Shown here: positions 42,729 through 51,436 of the stretch, in pieces
How positions within the stretch are numbered: position 1 is the stretch's first letter
Layout of the letters: each line of letters starts with the position of its first letter
Assembly: GCA_947629665.1 (NCBI GenBank)
Contig: CANREJ010000007.1
Location: 1-51,436 of the forward strand
DNA length: 51,436 nt
Source of the DNA: an uncultured Clostridia bacterium
GTDB taxonomy: Bacteria > Bacillota > Clostridia > Christensenellales > Borkfalkiaceae
Reading direction: 5' to 3'
Program-made: the position numbers and the translations under genes
The notes under the pieces: generated by a model
Database searches by the model: none
Told to the model about the DNA's origin: nothing
What the model saw: the letters and a program-made list of their open reading frames with translations, nothing else

Positions 42729-45474
42729 CCCCTGGTTACTCTTAATAGGCCTGCCGCTTGCGCTCGTATTCCTCGTGCCCTTCTTTATTTCGGTGAGAAA
42801 GGAGAACAGGAACGGCCACAACATAGCTTCCATAGTCATGCACGTCGTAATGGCGCTTTTAATAGCGTTTGCGGCGGCGGGAACAACATTTATTTCCGTC
42901 CTCACGGGAACGGAAGTTTATGTTGTTGCCGACGTATCCTATTCCGCCGACAAAAATCTCGACGAGGTGGACGGATATATACAGAACTTAAAGCTCCCCC
43001 AAAACAGCAAAGTGGGGCTGGTTTGCTTCGGCAAGGACTATGAACTTGTCTCGGAGCCCGTAAATCCGGGCGATTTGCCCAGCGTGAAAACCGCGCAGGT
43101 CGACAACAGCCAAACGGACATAGCTTCTGCGCTGAACTATGCCGGTGGGCTGTTCGGCAACGACGTGATAAAGAGAATAGTGCTTATAACCGACGCAAAG
43201 CAGACGGACGAGAGCGACACATACGCCGTCCGCCGCGCCGTGGACGCGCTGGAAGCGGCCGACATACGCGTGGACGCAATATTTTTGGACGACAACCTTT
43301 CGGAAAGTTCGCGGGAAGTGCAGATATCCGACGTAAAATTCACACGTTCGGCATTTTTGAACGCCGAGGAACGTGCGGAAGTAACCGTTCGTTCGAGCTA
43401 CGCCACAAGCGACGCCATTCTCACGCTGTATAAAGACGGTACGGAAGTGTCGCGCACCGCGCCCGACCTCACTGCGGGGGAAAACAATGTATCCTTCTAC
43501 CTGGATACGTCTGCGGCGGGCGTTTTCGGTTACGAGGTTAAAATAACCGCCGGAGAGGACGCGAGCGACAAAAACAACTCCTATACCTTTACGCAGACGG
43601 TGTCCGCCGACATAAACGTACTTGCCGTAACGGGCGATTTCGGCACCGTAAGGGCGCTTGTCGACAGGTACGGCGGCAAGTGCGGCATAGATATCTACGA
43701 AAACGACGACACGGTCAAGGCAAGGACCAAGGCGGAGTATATCAACGGCATACATACCGCGGGCGTAAAAATATACGACTTCACCGAGGGCATATCCGCC
43801 GATAATAACCTCGGCCTGCCCGTAAAGGACGTGCCCTTCACGGTGGAAGAACTGTGCAAATACGATGAAATAATACTTTCGGATGCGGACGTAACGGCCT
43901 TCAAGGGCGCGGGTGAGTTTGTTGGCAACCTCGATACAGCCGTATCCATGTTCGGCAAGAGCCTTGTAACCTACGGCGACCTCGGTTTGCAGAACAGCGC
44001 AGAGGACGCGGCAGTCTCCCTTGGGGAAATGTTGCCCGTACAGTTCGGCAACAACAGCGACGCCCGCCTTTTGGCGCTGGTTGTGGACTCCTCGTACAGC
44101 ATGAACCAGCAAAACCATTTCAGGGTTGCAAAGCAGGTTGCTACGCGGCTTGCGGGATTGCTCGGCGAGGGAGACCAGGTGTGCCTGGTAACCTTTTACG
44201 GTGAGGCAAAACTTGTGTTACAGCCCACCGACGGCTCCAACCGTGCGGTAATATCCAAGGCGATAGACGATCTGCGCGTACAACAGGGCACGCTGATAGG
44301 AAGCGGACTGTACAACGCGTATCAAATAATAGAAAATTTACCTTACAGCCAAAAGCAGGTAATGCTCATAACGGACGGCGCAAACTTCGGCAGCGACCCG
44401 CACGATCCCGTGGAAGTTGCGGCGGAAATGTACAACGCAGGCATAACCACGTCTGTTTTCGACGTGGGCAGAAAGACGGGCGACGACTCCGGCGGCACGC
44501 TGTTGGAACATATTTCGCAGACGGGGCACGGCGATCTTTATCTTTCGGATAACCAGGAAGATTTGAACGAGGACTTATTTAAGGAGATTGTCGATTCGCA
44601 GACGGAGCAAGTAATTCAGGAAGACACAACCGTGCGCGTCAGCCGCGCTTCGGATAGCGTGCTTGACGATATAGACGTGAGGAACATACCGCAGATTTCG
44701 GGATTTGTGAACAGCCGTGCGAAGTTGAGCGCAACCACCGTGTTGCAGGCGGAGTACAGGCGCACCGAAAACGCAAGCGCAAGACCCGTGCCGCTGTACA
44801 GCTATTGGAACTACGGCAACGGCAAAGTTTCCACCTTTACGGGCGCATTCGCGGGCAAGTGGGTGGAAGGCTGGGAAGGCGCGGGAATTTTGGAAACTTT
44901 CTCCCGCAACGTACTGCAAACGGCTCTGCCTTCCCAAAAGACGGACTACCCGTTTGTGCTGGACGTGGAGCGCGGCGGCGGATACACTTCCGTTAGGATA
45001 GTGCCCGCAACCTCCCGCTTCAACGCCGTTGCGACAATAGAGGTTACCGCCCCCGACGGCAGTGTTACAAATCAAAATTTTGCATTTAACCAATACTATT
45101 ATTACTACGACTTTGCCAGCGCAGACGTGGGCAGATACGATATTTCCGTAACGTACAGCTACTACGACTTGACTTATACTACCGAAGCGTACGTAAACGT
45201 GCCCTATGCCGACGAATACAATGAATTTGCCTCCTTTGACGCGGGCGTGCTTTTCAGGGCGCTGAACGGCAGGGGGCAGGTGAGCCTGGACGGCGAACTC
45301 ACACTCGAAAACGACGAAAACTCCACGGGCACCTACGCAATAGATTTAACTTTGCCTCTGCTTATAATCTGCATTGTGCTGTACGTGGCGGATATAGTTG
45401 TGCGCAAACTCAAATGGGAGGACGTTGTAAGTTTCTTCGGCGCTTTTAAGAAGGGCGGAGGTGAAACAAAGTGA
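42706..45474 (+). CDS. Large VWA-domain membrane protein
   Basis: A 922-residue protein from the ATG at 42706, overlapping the previous gene by 23 bp. Again a BatA-like N-terminal pair of helices (INFANPWLLLIGLPLALVFL and about 40-62). A first VWA-like region (ADVSYSADKNLDEVDGYIQNL), an aminotransferase-like glutamine-type domain region (about 290-420), a second full VWA domain with the intact MIDAS DSSYS (about 466-470), beta-sheet repeats and a C-terminal helix (about 880-902). Two VWA-type modules in one protein are notable. MoxR/DUF58 system partner. Confidence 0.9.
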   Translation: MNSINFANPWLLLIGLPLALVFLVPFFISVRKENRNGHNIASIVMHVVMALLIAFAAAGTTFISVLTGTEVYVVADVSYSADKNLDEVDGYIQNLKLPQNSKVGLVCFGKDYELVSEPVNPGDLPSVKTAQVDNSQTDIASALNYAGGLFGNDVIKRIVLITDAKQTDESDTYAVRRAVDALEAADIRVDAIFLDDNLSESSREVQISDVKFTRSAFLNAEERAEVTVRSSYATSDAILTLYKDGTEVSRTAPDLTAGENNVSFYLDTSAAGVFGYEVKITAGEDASDKNNSYTFTQTVSADINVLAVTGDFGTVRALVDRYGGKCGIDIYENDDTVKARTKAEYINGIHTAGVKIYDFTEGISADNNLGLPVKDVPFTVEELCKYDEIILSDADVTAFKGAGEFVGNLDTAVSMFGKSLVTYGDLGLQNSAEDAAVSLGEMLPVQFGNNSDARLLALVVDSSYSMNQQNHFRVAKQVATRLAGLLGEGDQVCLVTFYGEAKLVLQPTDGSNRAVISKAIDDLRVQQGTLIGSGLYNAYQIIENLPYSQKQVMLITDGANFGSDPHDPVEVAAEMYNAGITTSVFDVGRKTGDDSGGTLLEHISQTGHGDLYLSDNQEDLNEDLFKEIVDSQTEQVIQEDTTVRVSRASDSVLDDIDVRNIPQISGFVNSRAKLSATTVLQAEYRRTENASARPVPLYSYWNYGNGKVSTFTGAFAGKWVEGWEGAGILETFSRNVLQTALPSQKTDYPFVLDVERGGGYTSVRIVPATSRFNAVATIEVTAPDGSVTNQNFAFNQYYYYYDFASADVGRYDISVTYSYYDLTYTTEAYVNVPYADEYNEFASFDAGVLFRALNGRGQVSLDGELTLENDENSTGTYAIDLTLPLLIICIVLYVADIVVRKLKWEDVVSFFGAFKKGGGETK

Positions 45475-46982
45475 AAAGAGCTATAATTTTAATAATAACA
45501 TTGATATTGGCGGCGGCGTTTTCGGCCGGTTGCGGCGGAGTGTACACCCCGCCCATAATAACCGACCAGGGCGACGGCGGCGGACAGGACGGCGGAGACG
45601 GCGGAAGCAGCGGCGGTGAAGAGGAAGGTTATACTTTTACCGTTACCCTGACCGAGCAGGGCGGCGCCACCTATAATCCCGTGGGCATTACGGCGCGCTG
45701 GACGGACGACGGCGGGCACATTGCCGAGGCGGAGTTCAACGCAAACGGAGTTGCAACGAAAAGCGGCATGGACGGCGACTACCGCGTAACGATATCCAAC
45801 CTGCCCGCCGGGTTCACCTATAATCCCAACGGCAACTATGCCGACAACGACAACCGCGATGTAACAATAGAGCTGTTGCCCATAGTATCGCCCGCGGGCG
45901 GGCATAAAGGTTCCGACCCCTACACCGACTGCATAGTCATGGACACCACGGGCACCTACCGCGCAATAGTATCTTCGGCGGAGGAGGGGCTGTATTACAG
46001 CTACCGCCCTACCGTGCCCGGCAAATACTATATAGAGTCCTGGGTGGACGCGGCGGTAAACGAAATAAACCCCAGGATAAGGAGATTTTCCGGCTCCTTT
46101 GCCAATATTAACGAGAACGACTACGAGGACTGCGATACGGGCGGCGCGTCCTCCTCATTCACCAGAAACTTCCGCTATGTTGTGGAGTGCCCGCAGGGCT
46201 ATGTGGGCAACGTGTGGACTTTTAAGCTGTTTGCCGACTGCGTTTCGGAGGAACTCTATCCCGCAACGGTTGACTTTTCCATAACCTACGAGGGCGACGC
46301 TTCAAGCGCAGAGGGCGAAACATACGTAATAACTTCCAACGGGCCGTACTACCCCTATGACGACGAAAATGGTGAGCATTTCGCCAGATTTGCGGAGAGA
46401 GGTATAAATCTGGACGACATAGCGTACAGAAGGAATGCCGACGGCACCCTTACCGACCGCATTAAACTCAACCCGGAGGATGGTTTTTACTATATCATAG
46501 ACCCCGACACGGGCGAATATCTCAAAAAGATATATGTCAAATTAGAAAGCGCCACGTATTACTTTGAGAATGTGGGAGAACCGCCCTACGACGCGTTTTT
46601 GCACAACTACTACTTCCACCCCGAATGGGAGGAAGACCAAAATCCGCGTCTGGACAGTTTTGATTTGCGGCTGGGCGTGGGCGACTATAACTACGACGAG
46701 TTCCACTACAACGACTATCATCACTTTATGGAAACGTACACGGGCCGTTACAGGGAGCCCGACCCCGAACGCGAGGGCAAAGAGATAATTGTTTTACATG
46801 AAGATTTAAGAAAGTGCAACTCGGACGGCGCGCACCCCGTAAACGAGGAACTCAAAACATTTTTGCAGGAATACGCAAAGCACTATCTCATTTTCAGGGA
46901 TGGCGACGGAGGCGGCGAAGAGCTGGGTATAAGCTCTTCCGAAAAGTGCATGTGGCTGTTTGCCTGCGGAACATATGAGTAA
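45471..46982 (+). CDS. Lipoprotein of the VWA operon
   Basis: A 503-residue lipoprotein from a GTG overlapping the upstream stop (GTGA) with GGAGGTG before it. Signal peptide ends FSAGC (Cys about residue 21). A Gly/Asp-rich stretch (DQGDGGGQDGGDGGSSGG) follows, then beta-strand domains with Tyr/Asp-rich motifs (FYYIIDPDTGEY, DYNYDEFHYNDYHHF). Unknown family. It is probably exported and membrane-anchored, part of the same transcript as the VWA proteins. Confidence 0.82.
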   Translation: MKRAIILIITLILAAAFSAGCGGVYTPPIITDQGDGGGQDGGDGGSSGGEEEGYTFTVTLTEQGGATYNPVGITARWTDDGGHIAEAEFNANGVATKSGMDGDYRVTISNLPAGFTYNPNGNYADNDNRDVTIELLPIVSPAGGHKGSDPYTDCIVMDTTGTYRAIVSSAEEGLYYSYRPTVPGKYYIESWVDAAVNEINPRIRRFSGSFANINENDYEDCDTGGASSSFTRNFRYVVECPQGYVGNVWTFKLFADCVSEELYPATVDFSITYEGDASSAEGETYVITSNGPYYPYDDENGEHFARFAERGINLDDIAYRRNADGTLTDRIKLNPEDGFYYIIDPDTGEYLKKIYVKLESATYYFENVGEPPYDAFLHNYYFHPEWEEDQNPRLDSFDLRLGVGDYNYDEFHYNDYHHFMETYTGRYREPDPEREGKEIIVLHEDLRKCNSDGAHPVNEELKTFLQEYAKHYLIFRDGDGGGEELGISSSEKCMWLFACGTYE

Positions 46983-46997
46983 CAAACAGGAGGATAT

Positions 46998-48461
46998 ATG
47001 AAAGTCAAAAAAATATTGATTGCCGCAATATGCGCGCTCTGCGCGTCGGCAATGGCGGTCGGGCTTGTTGCCTGCGCAAAGGAAGAAAAAAAGCAACCCC
47101 TGAACGCCCCCGAAATTTCGGCGGACGGCAGGGTCATAAGTTGGAGCGCGGTGGAAAACGCCACGGGCTACGAAGTGTATGAAAACGACGCCTTAAAGCA
47201 GACGACGGAAGAGACATCTTACACCGTAACGCAGACGGCGGGCGGCGAATACGCATACACCGTAAAGGCGGTGTGCGCGGACGGCAGTTATCCGGACAGC
47301 GAAGCCTCCAACGCGGCGACAATCAAAATTTTGTCTGCGCCGCAAATCACCTTAAACGGCACAAAAATAACATGGGGCGCGGTGGAAAACGCCGCAAGCT
47401 ACCAGATATACTTAAACGGCGAAAGGGACAGACGCTATCCCAAGACCACCGTCAGCTATACCATAAATCCCGCCAACCTCGCCCCCGGCACATACGAATA
47501 TACCGTTGTGGCGATGGGTGAAGACGAGTATCTGGACAGCGTGCCTTCAAACGCCGTACAATACAAATCGCCCTTGCCCGTAACGGTAAACGCGCCCGCG
47601 GACTACACGGGCAAAGTTACGGTGGAGATATACAGCGGCGCAACCAAGGCGGGCAGCAGCGAAGTTACTCTTACAGACGGCACGGGCACTGCGGAATTTG
47701 ATTTGAATATAGGCAACTATGTTGTAAAAACCACCGTTGACGACGGATATGTAGCGGCGTGGGAGTATATAACCGCGGCAAATCCGGGCGCAACGGTAAA
47801 TATAATAAAGCTGACGGAGGAAAACACCCTTGTAATCGGCGAAAACACCGTTACCGTACCTGCGGCCACGGGCGAGGACGAAGAGTCCTTCATGCAACTT
47901 GTGTATGTTGCGCAAAAGACGGGCACACACTCCATAGTGGGCACGGCGGGCGACGCATACACAGTAACGTTTAACGGCAGAACGGTTGTAGCCCCCGCAA
48001 GCGGCATAGAGATAGGCAACTTCGAGGTTGAAGAGGGCCAGCCGCTCGTGTTTACAATATCGGGCGCGGGCGAACACACCTTTGAGCTGGCGGACAGGGA
48101 CGTTCCCCATCCCATAAAACTCAGCCCCTACTACGTTGTAAACAAGCAGGAGGAACACCCCGAAGTTGTAGCCAATATCATTACGGGTTCCTGCACGGGC
48201 GAAATAGAGATAGCGGAAGAAGAGGAATACACCTTCTTTTTCACCACGGCAACTTTGGGCGAGCGCACCGTAACAATAACGGTTGACGGCACGGACTATG
48301 TGTTCAACGGCGAAGTCAGCCAGCAAACAATAGCGCTCAAAGCGGGCAAAAATACCATAACAATAAAGGTGGAGGGAGAAAACTCCGACGGCCTGAATAT
48401 TGCGATGTTTGTGTTTAACGGTCCCGTCTACCAGGATTTTCCTGCCGAGGACAACGGCTGA
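46998..48461 (+). CDS. Lipoprotein with fibronectin type III-like domains
   Basis: A 487-residue lipoprotein. Signal peptide ends VGLVAC (Cys about residue 26). At least two fibronectin III-type modules (residues about 35-110 and 115-190: 'I.W.AVENATGYEVY' and 'ITWGAVENAASYQIYLNG', each ending 'YEYTVVA' style), then two beta domains with repeated E-T-T-V. It is 15 bp after the previous stop, with AGGAGG ribosome site, and closes the envelope operon. Surface adhesion or scaffold role is inferred. Confidence 0.88.
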   Translation: MKVKKILIAAICALCASAMAVGLVACAKEEKKQPLNAPEISADGRVISWSAVENATGYEVYENDALKQTTEETSYTVTQTAGGEYAYTVKAVCADGSYPDSEASNAATIKILSAPQITLNGTKITWGAVENAASYQIYLNGERDRRYPKTTVSYTINPANLAPGTYEYTVVAMGEDEYLDSVPSNAVQYKSPLPVTVNAPADYTGKVTVEIYSGATKAGSSEVTLTDGTGTAEFDLNIGNYVVKTTVDDGYVAAWEYITAANPGATVNIIKLTEENTLVIGENTVTVPAATGEDEESFMQLVYVAQKTGTHSIVGTAGDAYTVTFNGRTVVAPASGIEIGNFEVEEGQPLVFTISGAGEHTFELADRDVPHPIKLSPYYVVNKQEEHPEVVANIITGSCTGEIEIAEEEEYTFFFTTATLGERTVTITVDGTDYVFNGEVSQQTIALKAGKNTITIKVEGENSDGLNIAMFVFNGPVYQDFPAEDNG

Positions 48462-48660
48462 TAAACTTCGCAATACGGTGTCGCGCTTACGCACTCCTCG
48501 GTTACGTACGTCTATGTACGCTCCCGTCGTCGTTTACGCGCGCTCCTTGTCTTGCTCGTTTCTGAGCCGTTGTCGAAAGCGGATTATAAGCGTTCGCTTC
48601 TAACCGCTTTCAACTCCGTAAATGCGGCTCCCGCAAGAGGATTTAAGCGTTCGTTTCTAA
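48462..48660. repeat. Partial composite dispersed repeat, copy G
   Basis: Contains 'acgcactcctcgg', 'tacgtctatgtacgctcccgtcgtcg', 'cgctccttgtcttgctcg' and 'cgcttctaaccgcttt' modules found in copy D (14.29-14.36 kb), orientation as D, without the 'aagggcgcac' core. Confidence 0.6.
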
Positions 48661-48666
48661 CAGCAT

Positions 48667-48707
48667 AAAAAAAACCGCCCGACGTGCGTAAAAGCACGTC
48701 GGGCGGT
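48667..48707 (-). terminator. Terminator of the leftward LRR gene
   Basis: Perfect 14-bp stem (ACCGCCCGACGTGC at 48674-48687, GCACGTCGGGCGGT at 48694-48707), loop GTAAAA. An A-run on the plus strand left of it gives a T-run on the minus strand, 12 bp past the LRR stop. Confidence 0.85.
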
Positions 48708-48718
48708 AATTTATTTAA

Positions 48719-50176
48719 TCAATTGTCATAAACTTTGGGCATGCCGTCAACATATCTCCAATGTTGCGCGTCCTGCTCCGTTTCGCTGTAATAGAACTTT
48801 ACGGCGTCGATAATAAGCGCGTTCGGCATAAAGAGGGGAGTCGGCCTGGTTTCGTCTATGACAATGTCGTTCCAGCTCTCGGCAGTGCCCGTGTAGTATA
48901 TATTCAGCGGTAAAGTTTCGGGGTCGGTTGCGGAATACGTGCGGAGCCCGAACAACGCTTCACGTATTTCCCGCAATCCACTGCCCAACACAAGGGTTTG
49001 CACGTTCATACACTGTCCAAAAGCGTCGTTATCAAGCACTTCTATGCTGTCCGCAAGAATTATGGTTTTAAGGTTATAACAATATGCAAAGGCGTATGCC
49101 GCAATTTTTTCTCCGCCCGTAACTCTTACGTATTCAAGCGTTTTGGGCACGTAGTCGCCGTTCATCTGGTCGTTGCCGCTGAAAGTGGGCGCGCCGAACA
49201 AATATCCCAGGTGCGTCTTTTCCGTCTGTTCGTCTACGCCCCCGTCGTCCTCTGTCTCCCCGCCTTCCTCCGGCTGTACCTCAGGCTGTACCTCCGGCGG
49301 GTCGAGCAGGGCAAGCTCCCTCGACGCCCCGACAAACGGGATAGTCAGTTTTTCAAGCGAGGTGCAGTGCAACAGCACGTTCAAACCAAAGGAAATTACG
49401 CTGTCGGGCAACACTATTTGCTTTAACGCCGAACACTCGGCAAACGCCGACGCGCCGACATTTTTAAGCGCTGTGCCTAAATTTACATCAATGAGCGCGG
49501 TGCAATTGGCAAACGCCCTTTCGCCCAGCTCTTCCACTGCGGAAGAAGAGAACGATTGCAGCGAAGAACAGCCCGAAAACGCCTGCGCCTCAATGGTTTT
49601 AACGCTGTCAGGCACAGTGAATTTGGTAAGTTGCGTGCAACCGTTGAACGCGCTCCCGCCTATGGTTTGCAGTGCGCTTCCCTCGGCGAATATAACTGCG
49701 CGCAACCCACTGCAATTGCGGAACGCGCCCTGCCCCAGAGTCTGTACTGCGGCGGGAATCCTCACGCTCTTCAACCCCAGGCACGCCGCAAACGCGTTGT
49801 TGCCTATCTGCGTTACGCTGTTTGCAATGGAAACGCTCACAATATCCGTACAGCCGCTGAACGCGCCTTCGGCTATTGCCGTTACCGCCCCGCCGTTGTA
49901 CGCGGAGGGCACGGTGAGGTCGGGTTTAGCCTCGGCTTCGGGGTCAAACCCCATTACGGTATAGCTGCCGTCGGCGTTTTGCTCGAACAACAGCCCCGAA
50001 TTTTGTGTGGAACCGCCAACATAGTCGGGCGGGCCGCTCACGTCAAAATCCTCCACGTTGCCCGGCACGTCCACAATCTCGTTGTTGCTCTCCCCGCGCG
50101 AGCAGGCGGCAAGCCCGAAAGCAAGCCCCGCGGCGGCAACTCCCGCCAATATCACGGCTAAAAATTTACCTTTCAT
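48719..50176 (-). CDS. BspA-type leucine-rich repeat lipoprotein
   Basis: A 485-residue lipoprotein. Signal peptide ends FGLAAC (Cys about residue 25). Tandem LRR_5 repeats run from about residue 85 to 270 and again from about 340 to 415 (pattern 'I....F..C..L..V.IP..V..IG..AF..C..L'), separated by an acidic Pro/Glu linker (PPEVQPEVQPEEGGETEDD). Such surface proteins occur in gut bacteria, often as binding or adhesion proteins. Three or more clear copies 'GxGAFxNCSxLxxV' are visible. No other domain. Confidence 0.92.
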   Translation of the reverse strand: MKGKFLAVILAGVAAAGLAFGLAACSRGESNNEIVDVPGNVEDFDVSGPPDYVGGSTQNSGLLFEQNADGSYTVMGFDPEAEAKPDLTVPSAYNGGAVTAIAEGAFSGCTDIVSVSIANSVTQIGNNAFAACLGLKSVRIPAAVQTLGQGAFRNCSGLRAVIFAEGSALQTIGGSAFNGCTQLTKFTVPDSVKTIEAQAFSGCSSLQSFSSSAVEELGERAFANCTALIDVNLGTALKNVGASAFAECSALKQIVLPDSVISFGLNVLLHCTSLEKLTIPFVGASRELALLDPPEVQPEVQPEEGGETEDDGGVDEQTEKTHLGYLFGAPTFSGNDQMNGDYVPKTLEYVRVTGGEKIAAYAFAYCYNLKTIILADSIEVLDNDAFGQCMNVQTLVLGSGLREIREALFGLRTYSATDPETLPLNIYYTGTAESWNDIVIDETRPTPLFMPNALIIDAVKFYYSETEQDAQHWRYVDGMPKVYDN

Positions 50177-50321
50177 TTAAGTCCTCTCACAGGTCAATTA
50201 AAACTGCATAATTATTTGATTTGTTTGAATATTTTTATTATATCACACTTTATTTCTTTTATCAAGCGATTAAACGTGCAAATATATTATACTTGTCCGC
50301 GCGTGCGCATTATAATCAGAG

Positions 50322-50350
50322 TTGACAGTAAGCCTCTTTTTTTGTATAAT
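50322..50350 (+). promoter_or_regulatory. Consensus promoter of the frameshifted lipoprotein
   Basis: TTGACA (50322-50327), 17-bp spacer, TATAAT (50345-50350), followed by AAGGAG and ATG at 50371. Confidence 0.8.
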
Positions 50351-50370
50351 CGTTGTAAAAAGGAGTACTT

Positions 50371-51179
50371 ATGAAAAAAGCAATTATTTCCTTTTCTGCG
50401 GCTCTGGCGCTCGCGTTTGCGTTCGGTTTTGCGGCGTGCGGAGGTGCAAAGGAGTCGGGCGGGAACGCTACCCAGAGCCCCAGCGGTTCGTATGACGGCA
50501 ACGGAGATATGGGCAGTGGCGAGGACGCCGTGGCGGGGGGGACATCGCAACCGCGGCGCAGTGGAAGCAGGCGTTTGCCGACACCCTCGCGTCGAAAACG
50601 ATAGGCATAGGATCCGTTTTAAAGTCGGGCGGGACGACGTACAGATCCGAATATCTTATAGATTATGTCGGAGGCAAAGCATATTTAAAGAGTGAAAGCG
50701 TCGCGGACGGCTCACCTCTGACTAAAAGAGAAGAAGTGTACACCGTTGCGGCAGGCGGCAGCGTAAAAAAATATACGTATTCCGAATATTATTATACGGG
50801 CGAGTACTATTGGAGCGTACATACGCAGGATTACGGCACCGCCGAAGAGGCGATAGCGCAGATCGGCACGCAGTACCCCCTGTCACAAATTCTGCCCGTA
50901 AGCTATGAATACGCCGCAACGGCGGGCGCTGCAACAGTAAAAGGGAAGATAGAGGATCTGTTTGCGGCATTCGTCTACGACAGCTTATCTGAGACGTACT
51001 CCGCAAAGCTCACTCAAAATCCCGGCACGGAGTGGGCGGAGACCGAAGTTTATAAAATTTCCTTTAAGGACGGAAAAGTTTATAAAATATCGTGGGGAGG
51101 GGCGACCTTAACCTTGGACTACGGCGAAGTTTCCATAGAGGTTCCCCGTGAGGCGCTGGACGCCGACCACGGCACGTAA
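50371..51179 (+). pseudogene. Lipoprotein gene with a frameshift at a poly-G run
   Basis: The first frame gives a lipoprotein (signal peptide, AFGFAAC lipobox, Cys about 24) but breaks at the GGGGGGG run (50535-50541). Adding one G restores a continuous frame of about 269 residues: AAQWKQAFADTLASKTIGIG and TYRSEYLIDYVGGKAYLKSE follow, then YYYTGEYYWSVHTQDYG and FKDGKVYKISWGGATL near the end at 51179. The joined protein reads naturally and has a strong promoter and ribosome site. The break could be a real inactivation, phase variation at the G tract, or an assembly error. Family not recognised. Confidence 0.8.
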
Positions 51180-51244
51180 GCACATTTTTATCATTTTCGG
51201 GCAACGTAACGCTAAAAAACAGCTTTTAAAGGCCGTGATGATAG

Positions 51245-51276
51245 CGGCGGGCGCATTTGCGCCCGCCGAGTTTTTT
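51245..51276 (+). terminator. Terminator after the frameshifted lipoprotein
   Basis: GC-rich stem CGGCGGGCGCA/TGCGCCCGCCG (51245-51255 with 51258-51268) followed by GAG and a six-base T-run. Confidence 0.75.
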
Positions 51277-51374
51277 GTGAACTATTTTATTGAATTGTCA
51301 AACTAAGTGCAACAGCATGAGATAAAAAAGTTAAATAAATCAACAGGTTTTTTGTAAGATAAAACTTTTTTAGG

Positions 51375-51403
51375 TCTGGCGTTAATAAGCGCCAGATTTT
51401 TTT
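51375..51403 (+). terminator. Second terminator-like hairpin at window end
   Basis: Stem TCTGGCG/CGCCAGA (51375-51381 with 51390-51396) plus seven Ts. The gene it ends is not visible; the 190 bp before it contain no clear ORF. Confidence 0.6.
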
Positions 51404-51436
51404 GTAAAGTTTTGTCGGCGATATGTGAAAGATTCC

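Noticed and set aside
50417-50695. Alternative frame after deleting one G in the poly-G run
   Set aside because: Loses the lipoprotein-like continuation and ends early. The frame restored by adding one G reads as a natural protein.

Overview
The window looks like the chromosome-origin neighbourhood of a spore-forming, moderately GC-rich member of the Firmicutes (class Clostridia, probably an uncultured gut lineage). The sporulation and germination genes (spoIIR, sleB, ypeB, yyaC), the AGGAGG-type ribosome sites and TTGACA-17-TATAAT promoters, GTP-type PEP carboxykinase and the rpmH-rnpA-yidD-yidC-jag cluster support this. The finer placement is inference. No rRNA or tRNA gene was recognised.

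Layout. 1-5.1 kb: two divergent genes of unknown function, a gene-free block of dispersed repeats, an Lrp/AsnC regulator with a small partner, and a conserved hypothetical. 5.2-7.7 kb: pckG convergent with a QueT-type vitamin/queuosine-precursor transporter. 8.3-12.4 kb: leftward rpmH-rnpA-yidD-yidC-jag, preceded by dnaN. 12.8-13.9 kb: rightward rsmG and a SLOG-fold protein. 14.5-16.65 kb: an AT-richer accessory cassette (HNH nuclease plus DGQHR-domain protein) followed by an array of 70-bp tandem repeats that runs into the end of yyaC. 17.3-17.7 kb: a DnaA-box cluster with two parS-like sites (probable oriC). 17.9-22.9 kb: ftsH, a third parS-like site, parA, an unknown gene coupled to parA, and parB. 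dnaA, mnmE and mnmG, usual members of this neighbourhood, are absent from the window.

23.4-30.3 kb: a degenerate nitrilase-fold protein, an M1-like metallopeptidase lipoprotein, a CorA transporter behind a terminated leader RNA, an FmdB-type zinc ribbon, a DUF2188 membrane-anchored protein, and two CobW-type GTPases (one with a long His-rich metal-binding segment, one fused to a TIGR03943/DUF1980-like domain). 30.8-35.0 kb: leftward lipoprotein-spoIIR-sleB-ypeB. 35.1 kb: comF. 36.1-48.5 kb: a long rightward operon of a Cys/His-rich lipoprotein, a membrane protein, a MoxR ATPase, a DUF58 protein, two large VWA membrane proteins and two lipoproteins. 48.7-51.2 kb: a BspA-type leucine-rich-repeat lipoprotein and a lipoprotein gene broken by a frameshift in a poly-G run.

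Throughout, intergenic spaces hold a mosaic family of 300-500 bp non-coding repeats, TGTCATTC-type repeats, and relatives of the 70-bp array unit. Several genes (the small Lrp partner, rsmG, comF) have perfect promoters whose -10 box ends six bases before the ATG, implying leaderless transcripts. The best candidates for something undescribed are the HNH-DGQHR-70-bp array cassette next to oriC, the corA leader RNA, and the parA-coupled unknown gene.
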